Below are positions 1-5,520 of a DNA stretch of 14,422 nucleotides, piece by piece. The notes below the pieces were generated by a model. That model worked only from the letters and a program-made list of their open reading frames with translations, ran no database searches and was not told the origin of the DNA. Position numbers and translations under genes: made by a program. This stretch comes from Clostridia bacterium (GTDB lineage Bacteria > Bacillota_A > Clostridia > Oscillospirales > CAG-272), in the NCBI GenBank assembly GCA_017453335.1, contig JAFTKI010000029.1, positions 1 to 14,422 on the forward strand, given 5' to 3'. The first letter of the stretch is position 1. Every line of letters starts with the position of its first letter.

Positions 1-98
1 GGTAAGGTCACTTGCAGACTACAAGTTTGATAGGTCGGAGGTGTAAGCACAGTAATGTGTTCAGCTGACCGATACTAATAGACCGAGGGCTTGAACTT
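1..98 (+). rRNA. rrl: 23S ribosomal RNA, 3' end (partial)
   Basis: The first ~98 bases match the conserved 3' terminus of bacterial 23S rRNA (domain VI), with the familiar runs gataggtcggaggtgtaag, gaccgatactaatagaccga and a final gagggcttgaac. The 5' part lies outside the window. The exact mature 3' end is uncertain by a few bases. A perfect 7-bp hairpin (90-96 with 102-108, loop 97-101) spans the expected 3' end. The gene opens the distal part of an rRNA operon that continues into tRNA-Lys and 5S. Confidence 0.95.
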
Positions 99-197
99 TA
101 CGTTCAAGTTACAATTATTTGAGTTTCGCTTTAGACTCAGATTCTTCCTTTATCCGATTTTCTGTGGACACAAGAAAGTTCACAAGTCTCGGGGAAT

Positions 198-273
198 GCA
201 CCTCTAGCTCAGCTGGTAGAGCAACTGACTCTTAATCAGTGGGTCCGGGGTTCGAGTCCCCGGAGGTGCACCA
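198..273 (+). tRNA. tRNA-Lys (anticodon CTT)
   Basis: A full cloverleaf can be drawn. The acceptor is GCACCTC (198-204) with GAGGTGC (263-269), followed by discriminator A270 and an encoded CCA (271-273). The D-arm starts GCTC at 207. The anticodon stem ACTGA/TCAGT encloses loop CTCTTAA with anticodon CTT at 231-233. The T-arm contains GGTTCGAGTCC. The gene sits about 100 bp after 23S and ahead of the 5S genes, so it is probably co-transcribed with the rRNA operon. Confidence 0.97.
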
Positions 274-288
274 GTCGGCAGTGCCGAC
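274..288 (+). repeat. Inverted repeat directly after tRNA-Lys
   Basis: GTCGG (274-278) and CCGAC (284-288) form a 5-bp hairpin with loop CAGTG, starting at the first base after the tRNA CCA. It overlaps the start of the first 76-nt repeat unit. It may mark a processing site between tRNA-Lys and the downstream spacer, which is inference. Confidence 0.5.
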
Positions 289-352
289 CCCCAAATATCG
301 GGGAAATGCCGCGAGAAATCGTTGCTTCAAAGCCCGAGGGGAAAGTTGGTAC
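277..352 (+). repeat. 76-nt structured spacer repeat, copy 1
   Basis: The first of two near-identical 76-nt units (71 of 76 positions agree by eye with 372-447) lies in the spacer between tRNA-Lys and 5S. It folds as an interrupted rod: CCGAC (284-288) with GTTGG (345-349), a CCCC/GGGG step, TCGGG with CCCGA, and an inner stem capped by a GAAA tetraloop (315-318). The inner stem has one C-T mismatch here that is paired in copy 2. It is not a tRNA: there is no acceptor pairing or T-arm. I recognise no known RNA family. Confidence 0.7.
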
Positions 353-371
353 AGCTTTTATGCAAATAAAA

Positions 372-447
372 GGCAGTGCCGACACCCAAATATCGGGGAA
401 GTACAGCGAGAAATCGTTGCTTCAAAGCCCGATGGGAAAGTTGGTAC
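372..447 (+). repeat. 76-nt structured spacer repeat, copy 2
   Basis: This is the second copy of the unit at 277-352. Helices seen: CCGAC (379-383) with GTTGG (440-444), CCC (385-387) with GGG (434-436), ATCGGG (392-397) with CCCGAT (428-433), and CAGCGA (404-409) with TCGTTG (414-419) closed by GAAA (410-413). A third, very short partial start (gagtgccgcac, about 468-478) lies just before the first 5S gene. It is probably transcribed as part of the rRNA precursor. Its function is unknown. Confidence 0.7.
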
Positions 448-480
448 GAACTTCAAGCAATTGAAGGGAGTGCCGCACAA

Positions 481-596
<116 letters not shown>

Positions 597-630
597 ACAA
601 AAGAATAGCTCAGGCGGATCGCTTGAGCGA

Positions 631-746
<116 letters not shown>

Positions 747-753
747 ACAGACC

Positions 754-778
754 AAGGGAAACTGAATAAGTTTCCCTT
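754..778 (+). terminator. Hairpin after the 5S pair, possible weak terminator or processing site
   Basis: A perfect 10-bp stem, AAGGGAAACT (754-763) with AGTTTCCCTT (769-778) and loop GAATA, begins 8 bp after the second 5S gene. No T-run follows (gactgatttata), so termination would be inefficient. It may be an RNase III-type processing stem or partial terminator within a transcript that continues to tRNA-Asn. Confidence 0.5.
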
Positions 779-790
779 GACTGATTTATA

Positions 791-808
791 TCCTCGAAAT
801 GAGGAGCC
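791..808 (+). pseudogene. Possible tRNA-Asn acceptor-stem remnant (minihelix)
   Basis: TCCTC (791-795) pairs with GAGGA (801-805) over a 5-nt loop and is followed by GCC. This is close to the two ends of the intact tRNA-Asn acceptor downstream (TCCTCCT and GGGGGAGCCA) with the middle missing. The bases after it (gccgcaaactcaata) also match those that precede the intact tRNA-Asn. The assignment is tentative, since a 5-bp stem can occur by chance. Confidence 0.3.
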
Positions 809-820
809 GCAAACTCAATA

Positions 821-878
821 TTCCTCCTTGGCTCAAGCCGGACAGTCGCTACGCGACCCGAGCCCCTGACTGCGGAGG
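821..878 (+). pseudogene. Decayed tRNA-Asn copy (5' part with hairpin insertion)
   Basis: Positions 819-841 repeat the 5' part of the intact tRNA-Asn (ttcctccttNgctca, then cgg). GAGCCCCTGACTG (860-872) matches GAGCACCTGACTG (926-938) of the intact gene at 12 of 13 positions. Between them lies a 5-bp hairpin GTCGC-TAC-GCGAC (846-858) with no counterpart in the intact gene, and the T-arm and 3' half are missing. It cannot form a cloverleaf, so it reads as a dead tandem duplicate of the gene at 905-980. Confidence 0.6.
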
Positions 879-904
879 ACGGCAATAGCCGCAAAACTTC
901 ATAT

Positions 905-980
905 TCCTCCTTAGCTCAGTCGGTAGAGCACCTGACTGTTAATCAGGGTGTCGCTGGTTCGAGTCCAGCAGGGGGAGCCA
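905..980 (+). tRNA. tRNA-Asn (anticodon GTT)
   Basis: The complete cloverleaf has acceptor TCCTCCT (905-911) with AGGGGGA (970-976), including one G-U pair, discriminator G977 and an encoded CCA (978-980). The D-arm starts at 914. The anticodon stem CCTGA/TCAGG encloses CTGTTAA with anticodon GTT at 938-940. The T-stem is GCTGG/CCAGC around TTCGAGT. G73 and GTT fit tRNA-Asn identity. Its last six bases also take part in the terminator hairpin that follows. Confidence 0.97.
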
Positions 981-1030
981 AACAGAAAGCCCGAGGCAAT
1001 CGCCTCGGGTTTTCTGTTTGGCTCTTTTGT
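975..1030 (+). terminator. Strong terminator overlapping the tRNA-Asn 3' end
   Basis: The core stem CCCGAGGC (990-997) pairs with GCCTCGGG (1002-1009) over loop AATC and is followed by TTTTCTGTTT. Pairing continues outward without a break to G975-C1024, using GAGCCAAACAGAAA on the left and TTTCTGTTTGGCTC on the right, about 23 pairs with one G-U (G989-T1010). The left arm therefore includes the last six bases of tRNA-Asn, including CCA. This is the evident end of the rRNA-tRNA operon. Confidence 0.9.
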
Positions 1031-1192
1031 TGCACTTGAGCTTAAGAAATTCTGCTCACGCGAAGCGTGAACAGGGGAAAGAATCCCGTAAGGGATTCTT
1101 TATACGAGCGCGGAGCGAGGAACAGGGAAAAATCTTCCCGCAAGAATTTCTTTTTGTCGCATTTTTAATGTGAGTAAAATTCCGTTTTTATG
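1025..1192 (+). other. Intergenic spacer with small hairpins, no gene seen
   Basis: No coding region is seen. The stretch holds TCACGC-gaa-GCGTGA (1056-1070), a perfect 10-bp hairpin AAAGAATCCC-GTAA-GGGATTCTTT (1078-1101), and a weaker CTT/AAG-based stem at 1129-1149 followed by cTTTTT (1150-1155). The motif gaacaggg(g)aaa occurs twice, at about 1069 and 1120, so this may be a decayed tandem repeat of a small palindromic element. The last stem could act as a back-up terminator for the rRNA operon. Confidence 0.5.
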
Positions 1193-1221
1193 TTGACATA
1201 TTATAATTTGTGAGATATAAT
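1193..1221 (+). promoter_or_regulatory. Sigma-A-type promoter for the 1265-2065 gene
   Basis: TTGACA (1193-1198) and TATAAT (1216-1221) are exact consensus hexamers with a 17-bp spacer in an AT-rich setting. Transcription would start near 1228, about 37 nt ahead of the ATG at 1265. The AAGGAG ribosome binding site is at 1252-1257. Confidence 0.9.
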
Positions 1222-1264
1222 ATTCTCATATATGCGGAGTTGTTTTCGAAAAAGGAGAATTATA

Positions 1265-2065
1265 ATGAAAAAATTCAAAGACGTCGATACCAAACGTATA
1301 AAACGGGGCAAGCCTTTAACAACCAAGATAACCTATGAAGAAAAGTTGACCGTTGTTGACATTAAAAGCGGTGAGCATGATCTTCCCTGGGTTCAGGGCG
1401 GTTGCACCGACGGAAAACACCTTTATGAGTTTATGGTAAGCCGTGATTCTCGCCATTGTATTATAGTAAAGTACGACCTTGCCACGCAAAAGATTATTGC
1501 TTACAGTGAGGATATGATGCTCGGTCATGCAAATGACGGTGCGTATAATCCCAATGATAATACGATCGCTATTACACATTGCTGCGATCTGACATCGCCT
1601 ACCTCCAACATAGTCTATATAGTCGATGCGCAGACTTTAACATTGAAGAAGATATACGAACTGCCAAAATTCGACTTGTTTACAATTACGTATAACAAGA
1701 ATACAAGACAGTATATTACTGCAAGCGAAAAGGAGATTGACTATTGGGACGAGAATTTTAAACTGATAGACACTAAGGCAATCAATATAACGCCCGGCTG
1801 GCCTTCTCAGGGAATAGAATGTGACGGAGAGTACGTTTATAGGCTTGAGTTCTTTCTTGGTAAAGGCGGCGACGATCCCAAGACAATGAAAAATAATATT
1901 CACGTGAACGACGTTGAAAGCGGCGAGGAGGTCGCGCTTATTCCTCTAAACATGGATAGAGAGTCTGAAAATATGTTTATATACAACGGAAAATTCTATG
2001 TTTCCTGCAACAATAGAGCGTGGACGGGGTGCGAGGTATACAGCTTTGATATCGTGCAGGAATAA
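1265..2065 (+). CDS. Uncharacterised beta-propeller-like protein
   Basis: 266 aa. The start at ATG 1265 is chosen because AAGGAG (1252-1257) sits 7 nt upstream and the next upstream ATG (1232) lies close to the promoter and has no ribosome binding site. I do not recognise the family. Visible features are recurring strand-rich units with a turn-aspartate-strand pattern: CTDGKHLYEF, IIVKYDLATQKII, GHANDGAYNPNDNTIAITH, IVYIVDAQTLTLKKIYEL, ITASEKEIDYWDENFKLID, GIECDGEYVYRLEFF, MFIYNGKFYVSC. Such 40-50 residue spacing is typical of YncE- or NHL-like beta-propellers. There is no signal peptide or membrane segment, so it is probably cytoplasmic. It is transcribed alone between a perfect promoter and a terminator. 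A/T-rich codon use differs from the 7-13 kb genes, which may point to separate ancestry. The function is unknown. Confidence 0.8.
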   Translation: MKKFKDVDTKRIKRGKPLTTKITYEEKLTVVDIKSGEHDLPWVQGGCTDGKHLYEFMVSRDSRHCIIVKYDLATQKIIAYSEDMMLGHANDGAYNPNDNTIAITHCCDLTSPTSNIVYIVDAQTLTLKKIYELPKFDLFTITYNKNTRQYITASEKEIDYWDENFKLIDTKAINITPGWPSQGIECDGEYVYRLEFFLGKGGDDPKTMKNNIHVNDVESGEEVALIPLNMDRESENMFIYNGKFYVSCNNRAWTGCEVYSFDIVQE

Positions 2066-2144
2066 GACCGAACGAGGCATCATTACGTTCCGCAAGCAAA
2101 ATCTTAAATTGTTTAAGTTGTAATTTCATTCTGTAATCACAAAC

Positions 2145-2180
2145 AAAATCCGCTTTCGTAAGAAGGCGGATTTTTGTTTT
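2145..2180 (+). terminator. Intrinsic terminator of the propeller-like gene
   Basis: AAAATCCGC (2145-2153) pairs with GCGGATTTT (2166-2174), followed by a T-rich tail TTTTTGTTTT (2171-2180). It lies 80 bp after the stop codon. The IS200 relic begins immediately behind it. Confidence 0.85.
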
Positions 2181-2181
2181 A

Positions 2182-2608
2182 TGGGTTTGTAAGTACCACA
2201 TAGTGTTCGCACCGAAGTACAGAAGGAAAATCATATACAATCAGTATCGCGCCGATCTGCAAGAGATAATCCGGACTCTATGCAAATATAAAGACGTAGA
2301 AATACCGGAGGGACATATGATTGCCCGACCATGTGCACCTACTATTAAGGATACCACCAAAAACGAGCGTGTCAAGTTTTATGGGATATTTAAAAGGAAA
2401 AAGTGCATTGATGATGTTCGATAAACATGCAAACCTGAAATATAAATTCGGGAACCGACACTTTGGGGCAGAAGGATACTATGTATCGACGGTAGGACTT
2501 AACGGGAGCACCATAAGGAAGTATATCGAAGATCAAGAGAAACACGATATAGCCCTCGACAAATTGAGCGTCAAGGAATACGAAGAGCCTTTTAAGGGTA
2601 GCAAGTAA
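2182..2608 (+). pseudogene. tnpA: IS200-type Y1 (HUH) transposase relic, truncated and frameshifted
   Basis: From 2182 the reading is WVCKYHIVFAPKYRRK..., which matches the IS200/IS605 TnpA N-terminal region. The usual ~10-15 leading residues and a start codon are missing, replaced by the preceding terminator. At 2319-2321 one extra base (attg where atg is expected) shifts the frame. The second part, beginning TTG CCC GAC CAT at 2321, gives PDHVHLLLRIPPK with the HUH motif (HVH) and later YYVSTVGLN...IRKYI, where the nucleophilic Tyr region lies. A conserved-looking Trp also appears as Gly (RHFGAEGYY). Protein-level identity to the family is still high, so inactivation seems recent. The family works on single-stranded DNA as a dimer; this copy cannot make a full-length protein without frameshifting. 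Confidence 0.85.
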
Positions 2609-2751
2609 TACGAACGCCCTTTTGGCGGCAAAAGTGGCAAAGGCAATAGGCTTGAGTGTACGAAAGCCAGCGGCTTGAGCCGCTGGCCGGTAGTACTGGG
2701 CTTTTAGCCCTTGTGCATACCACCCGTTTGACGGGTGGTTATGATTTTTGG
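2609..2751 (+). repeat. IS200-type right-end hairpins
   Basis: Three perfect hairpins follow the transposase relic: GCCAGCGGC-TTGA-GCCGCTGGC (2666-2687), GGGCT-TTT-AGCCC (2698-2710) and ACCACCCGT-TTG-ACGGGTGGT (2719-2739), the last followed by tatgattttt. IS200/IS605 ends are recognised as imperfect single-stranded hairpins, so the last one is the likely right-end structure. It may also terminate transcription rightward. The element probably ends near 2751, about 60 bp before the 3' end of the LysR gene. Confidence 0.65.
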
Positions 2752-2810
2752 CTTTAGGCAATTTGTTCGGGTGCAAGCTTTCCAATATAGCGAAAATAGA
2801 TGTCGATCTG

Positions 2811-3782
2811 TTACGTTGCGGATTTGCTGTGCTTTGCCGTATAAATCTCTTTTGCAACCGTTATAAAATTTTTGATCAGTTGATTGTTTTTGGAGGAAGA
2901 ATTATATACGAGAAAGATTTTTCTGTGGGATTCCTCGCTTTTTGGCATAAAGAACAAAATGTTTTGATCGTAAGGCTTTTGTGCAATTGCAAGAGAGTTC
3001 GTCAAAACTGCGCCAATGCCTGCGCACATCAGATTATAGTGCATTTCGCTATGCCTTGCATTTTGTATTTTATAGCGTGAGGGCTTGTAGCTGCCAAGGA
3101 TCTTTGACATTCGTTGATCGGTGTCTGATTTTCTGGAGAATTCCAAAAATTCAACGCCACTGAAAATTGATGTATCCTCAATTTCGCGATCGGGTGAATA
3201 GCTTTGGGAAAGGAGCTCATCCCGCGTCAGTGCAATATGCTCAAGCGTTTCTGCTCCCGGCATATTTCTGTGCATCGCAATAACGAGACGCTCTTCGAAA
3301 ATGGGTTCAATCATATGTTTGGTGTGAGAACTGTTGTAGGTTACTAAAATATCAAGCTCGTTATGATCTAATTTTTCATATAAAACACGCGGGCTTCCAA
3401 CATTCCCAAGATCGACCGTTACGCGTATTTTCGGATATTTCTTATAAAATTCATTGCATATATCGGACAAAATCAAATATGAGGCATAGCTCGATCCGCC
3501 GACCGTTATCGATCCGTGGTCGGTGTCGGAAAGCTCTTTTACTCTTTTTCGCATATTGTTTTCGCTTTCCATGATCTCCTCAAGGCTCTCTATATAAATT
3601 CTGCCTTCCGCGGTCAAAGAGCACGGTATCGTTGAACGGTTGAATATGCGGAATCCCAGATCGTTTTCCAGTCTTGAGATCGCTGCGCTGAGCGACGGTT
3701 GAGATATGTAGAGATCTTTGGCTGCCTTTGTGAAGCTTCCTCTTTTATAAACCTGATATGCGTATTTTGCAATCGTTTCCAT
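2811..3782 (-). CDS. LysR-family transcriptional regulator
   Basis: 323 aa. The N-terminal winged helix-turn-helix occupies about residues 1-60 and shows the LysR signature (AYQVYKRGSFTKAAKDLYISQPSLSAAISRLENDLGFRIFNRS...LTAEGR). A linker helix and a two-lobed periplasmic-binding-protein-like effector domain follow (about 90-300: ITVGGSSYASYLILSDICNEFYKKYP... and ...HYNLMCAGIGAVLTNSLA). The ATG start gives a normal N-terminus; a modest GAGGG lies 5-9 nt upstream on the minus strand. It is divergent from the transporter gene at 3896, the classic arrangement for LysR control of its neighbour. The effector is unknown. An IS200 relic lies directly past its 3' end, so the last few residues could have been altered by the insertion, which is inference. 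Confidence 0.93.
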   Translation of the reverse strand: METIAKYAYQVYKRGSFTKAAKDLYISQPSLSAAISRLENDLGFRIFNRSTIPCSLTAEGRIYIESLEEIMESENNMRKRVKELSDTDHGSITVGGSSYASYLILSDICNEFYKKYPKIRVTVDLGNVGSPRVLYEKLDHNELDILVTYNSSHTKHMIEPIFEERLVIAMHRNMPGAETLEHIALTRDELLSQSYSPDREIEDTSIFSGVEFLEFSRKSDTDQRMSKILGSYKPSRYKIQNARHSEMHYNLMCAGIGAVLTNSLAIAQKPYDQNILFFMPKSEESHRKIFLVYNSSSKNNQLIKNFITVAKEIYTAKHSKSAT

Positions 3783-3792
3783 GATTTTCCCT

Positions 3793-3830
3793 CGTATAAT
3801 ATTTATTCTATAACATCATCACGTTATACG
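3793..3830. repeat. Wide inverted repeat between the regulator and transporter
   Basis: CGTATAA (3793-3799) and TTATACG (3824-3830) form an inverted repeat whose half-sites are centred 31 bp apart, close to three DNA turns. It lies on the LysR-gene side of the intergenic region and could be an autoregulatory site. The AT-rich half-sites make chance occurrence possible. Confidence 0.35.
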
Positions 3831-3833
3831 TAT

Positions 3834-3865
3834 TTGATTATACATCAAAACTGTGATATAATCAA
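3834..3865 (+). promoter_or_regulatory. Transporter promoter overlapped by LysR-type inverted repeats
   Basis: The promoter is TTGATT (3834-3839), a 17-bp spacer and TATAAT (3857-3862). Two dyads overlap it. TTGAT-N5-ATCAA (3834-3848) contains a T-N11-A frame as described for LysR-family sites. TTGATTATA (3834-3842) with TATAATCAA (3857-3865) is a perfect 9-bp repeat that embraces both the -35 and the -10. Binding here would be expected to affect transporter transcription directly. Confidence 0.65.
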
Positions 3866-3895
3866 TAGGAAAGACGAAAAAAGGGAGGGGAAGAT

Positions 3896-5125
3896 TTGAG
3901 AAGGGGGACAAACAGATTTTTAACGGTGTTTCCTTGGTATTCAGGCTTGACGGGCGATCTTTTGTTTTATATTGCCGTAGACACCTTGTTTTTAACGCTC
4001 GTAAAGAATTTTTCGCCTGCGGAGATCGTTTCTATTACAGCTCTGTCGCAGATGATTTGCATCGCGTTACAATTTCCGGTTCTTTTTATCATCAAAAAGA
4101 TTGGAAATACCGCGGCGGTGAGAAGCGGAGCGTTTTTCTTATTGCTATCGGCGACATTTATTACTTTTGGAAAAAGCTATTATCTTGTCTTGTTGGGCAG
4201 GATCTTTCACGACGTTGCCTCGATATTCAAAAGCGCCGCTGTCGTAGCGCTTGAAAACAATCTGGATTTGCTGGATCGGAGAAGTGAATTCGTTCGCTAC
4301 AGGACGTCGGCGAACACCGTTTATGCGGTCATCACGATGCTCATCTCCTTTGTGGCAAGCTATATGTTCAATCTGAATCACTATCTTCCGATGATAGGAT
4401 GTATTACGACCTGCACGTTGGGCTTTATTCTTTCACTCTTCATGAAGGACTATTCAGAGTATAATAAGATCACTTATAACGGTAAATCAGGCTCGAGAGT
4501 GAAAATTCATTACAACAAGCTAGTCATCATTGCGATCGTTCTGTACGCACTTTTCTATTCGATCGTGGTAAACGGTCAGAGCGAGGGCAAGCTCTTCATC
4601 CAACAGAATATTCTTCTCGAGTTCGACGTCGAACAAACTTCGTTGATAATAGGCGCTATTATATGTGCTTCGCGCGTGATTCGTGTCTTATCAAACGTGG
4701 TTTTTGAAAAGCTATATAAAAAATATCAGAATAAAATGGGTATGGCACTGTCTTCATTACTCGGCATTTCGATCGCGCTTTTGTTGTTTGGCTCGTTGAT
4801 TCCGCAGATCGTTGTGAAAATTGTTGTGATGGGTGTGGGATACACGATCATCCTTTTTATCAGAGACCCGTTCAAGCTGTACATGCAGGACGTTTTATTT
4901 ACACACACGCCGAAAGAGCAGCACCAAACTCTGCTTACCGTGTTGGAGTTCGGCGTGAAGATCGCAACAGCGGGGATCGGACTGGGCTTTTCCGCTATTC
5001 TGCTGGGCTCTCCGATGATCGTGATCATTGCCATAATGCTTGCGATATCGATCATTGAAATAGTTCTGAGCTTCATTCTTTACAGAGCGCTTTTGAACGG
5101 AAAAGCGCAGCAGAAATCCTCATAA
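3896..5125 (+). CDS. Major facilitator superfamily-like transporter
   Basis: 409 aa, starting with TTG at 3896; GGGAGGGG (3883-3890) ends 5 nt upstream and supports this start, while no in-frame ATG is near. About 11-12 hydrophobic segments can be seen, near residues 20-38, 43-65, 74-93, 95-112, 139-160, 165-182, 208-226, 248-267, 281-301, 305-325, 348-370 and 374-398. A charged, hydrophilic loop at about 183-207 divides two halves of six, as in MFS proteins. The GRIFHDVASIFKSA stretch resembles the loop and helix around TM4 of drug- and sugar-type MFS carriers. The substrate cannot be deduced. It is divergently arranged with a LysR regulator, which probably controls it. No clear intrinsic terminator follows within about 250 bp. 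Confidence 0.8.
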   Translation: MRRGTNRFLTVFPWYSGLTGDLLFYIAVDTLFLTLVKNFSPAEIVSITALSQMICIALQFPVLFIIKKIGNTAAVRSGAFFLLLSATFITFGKSYYLVLLGRIFHDVASIFKSAAVVALENNLDLLDRRSEFVRYRTSANTVYAVITMLISFVASYMFNLNHYLPMIGCITTCTLGFILSLFMKDYSEYNKITYNGKSGSRVKIHYNKLVIIAIVLYALFYSIVVNGQSEGKLFIQQNILLEFDVEQTSLIIGAIICASRVIRVLSNVVFEKLYKKYQNKMGMALSSLLGISIALLLFGSLIPQIVVKIVVMGVGYTIILFIRDPFKLYMQDVLFTHTPKEQHQTLLTVLEFGVKIATAGIGLGFSAILLGSPMIVIIAIMLAISIIEIVLSFILYRALLNGKAQQKSS

Positions 5126-5182
5126 GTGCGGCTTTGTGCTGTCATTGCCTAAAAATCAATCGGTGTTGATGCCTCCGCGTGA

Positions 5183-5314
5183 TGTACTGTAGAGGGGGAC
5201 CGTGATCCGACCGTGCTTGTGGGAACTGACGGTACCGTGGAGGTGATTCGCTCCACACCGATTACCGTGCGTCACGTGAGCTTTGAGGCGTGTATCGCGG
5301 CGCACCCGCATTAA
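5183..5314 (+). pseudogene. Possible 3' gene remnant
   Basis: An open frame from the TGA at 5180-5182 to the TAA at 5312-5314 encodes DPTVLVGTDGTVEVIRSTP and then ITVRHVSFEACIAAHPH at its end. It has no ATG and no placed ribosome binding site. The codon choice (gtg, acc, gac, gcg) resembles the GC-richer genes of the window more than the AT-rich intergenic DNA. It may be the C-terminal end of a deleted gene. I do not recognise a family, and a chance open frame is possible. Confidence 0.25.
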
Positions 5315-5402
5315 GCACTTTGGAAGAAATACAAGTAAAGGGGCTGAATGACGCAGTCCCTTCCGTTTTTACTGTCCCCAAACACATCGCCCCCGCGTGC
5401 TT

Positions 5403-5424
5403 GCGCCGTGTGCGGTGCTTTTTT
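5403..5424 (+). terminator. Intrinsic terminator
   Basis: GCGCCG (5403-5408) pairs with CGGTGC (5413-5418), with one G-U pair, over loop TGTG, directly followed by six T. It could end transcripts from the transporter or from the gene remnant upstream, and it isolates the lipoprotein promoter. Confidence 0.7.
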
Positions 5425-5458
5425 CACCACTTGGACAGAAAAACTTTTCCCCACCTTA

Positions 5459-5487
5459 TTGACAAAGTGTTTTTGACATGATATACT
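5459..5487 (+). promoter_or_regulatory. Sigma-A-type promoter of the YD-repeat lipoprotein
   Basis: TTGACA (5459-5464), a 17-bp spacer and TATACT (5482-5487). Transcription would start near 5494, leaving a leader of about 27 nt with GGAGG at 5510-5514. Confidence 0.85.
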
Positions 5488-5520
5488 GAACTTGAAACTA
5501 AAAATTTGCGGAGGCATGGT

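Larger units (their letters stand above)
5126..5458. other. Gene-poor stretch after the transporter
   Basis: No intact gene is seen. The stretch contains a start-less open segment (5183-5314, listed separately), a terminator (5403-5424) and otherwise unremarkable sequence. It may be a region of gene decay. Confidence 0.5.

Noticed and set aside
277..447. The 76-nt repeats as tRNA genes or a CRISPR array
   Set aside because: The length equals a tRNA, but there is no acceptor pairing, T-loop or CCA. Two repeats of this length with a 19-bp gap do not form a CRISPR array.
2811..5125. LysR regulator and MFS transporter as part of the glycan locus
   Set aside because: They are 1.7 kb away, separated by a gene-poor gap, an unrelated lipoprotein and two terminators. 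A link is possible but not supported.
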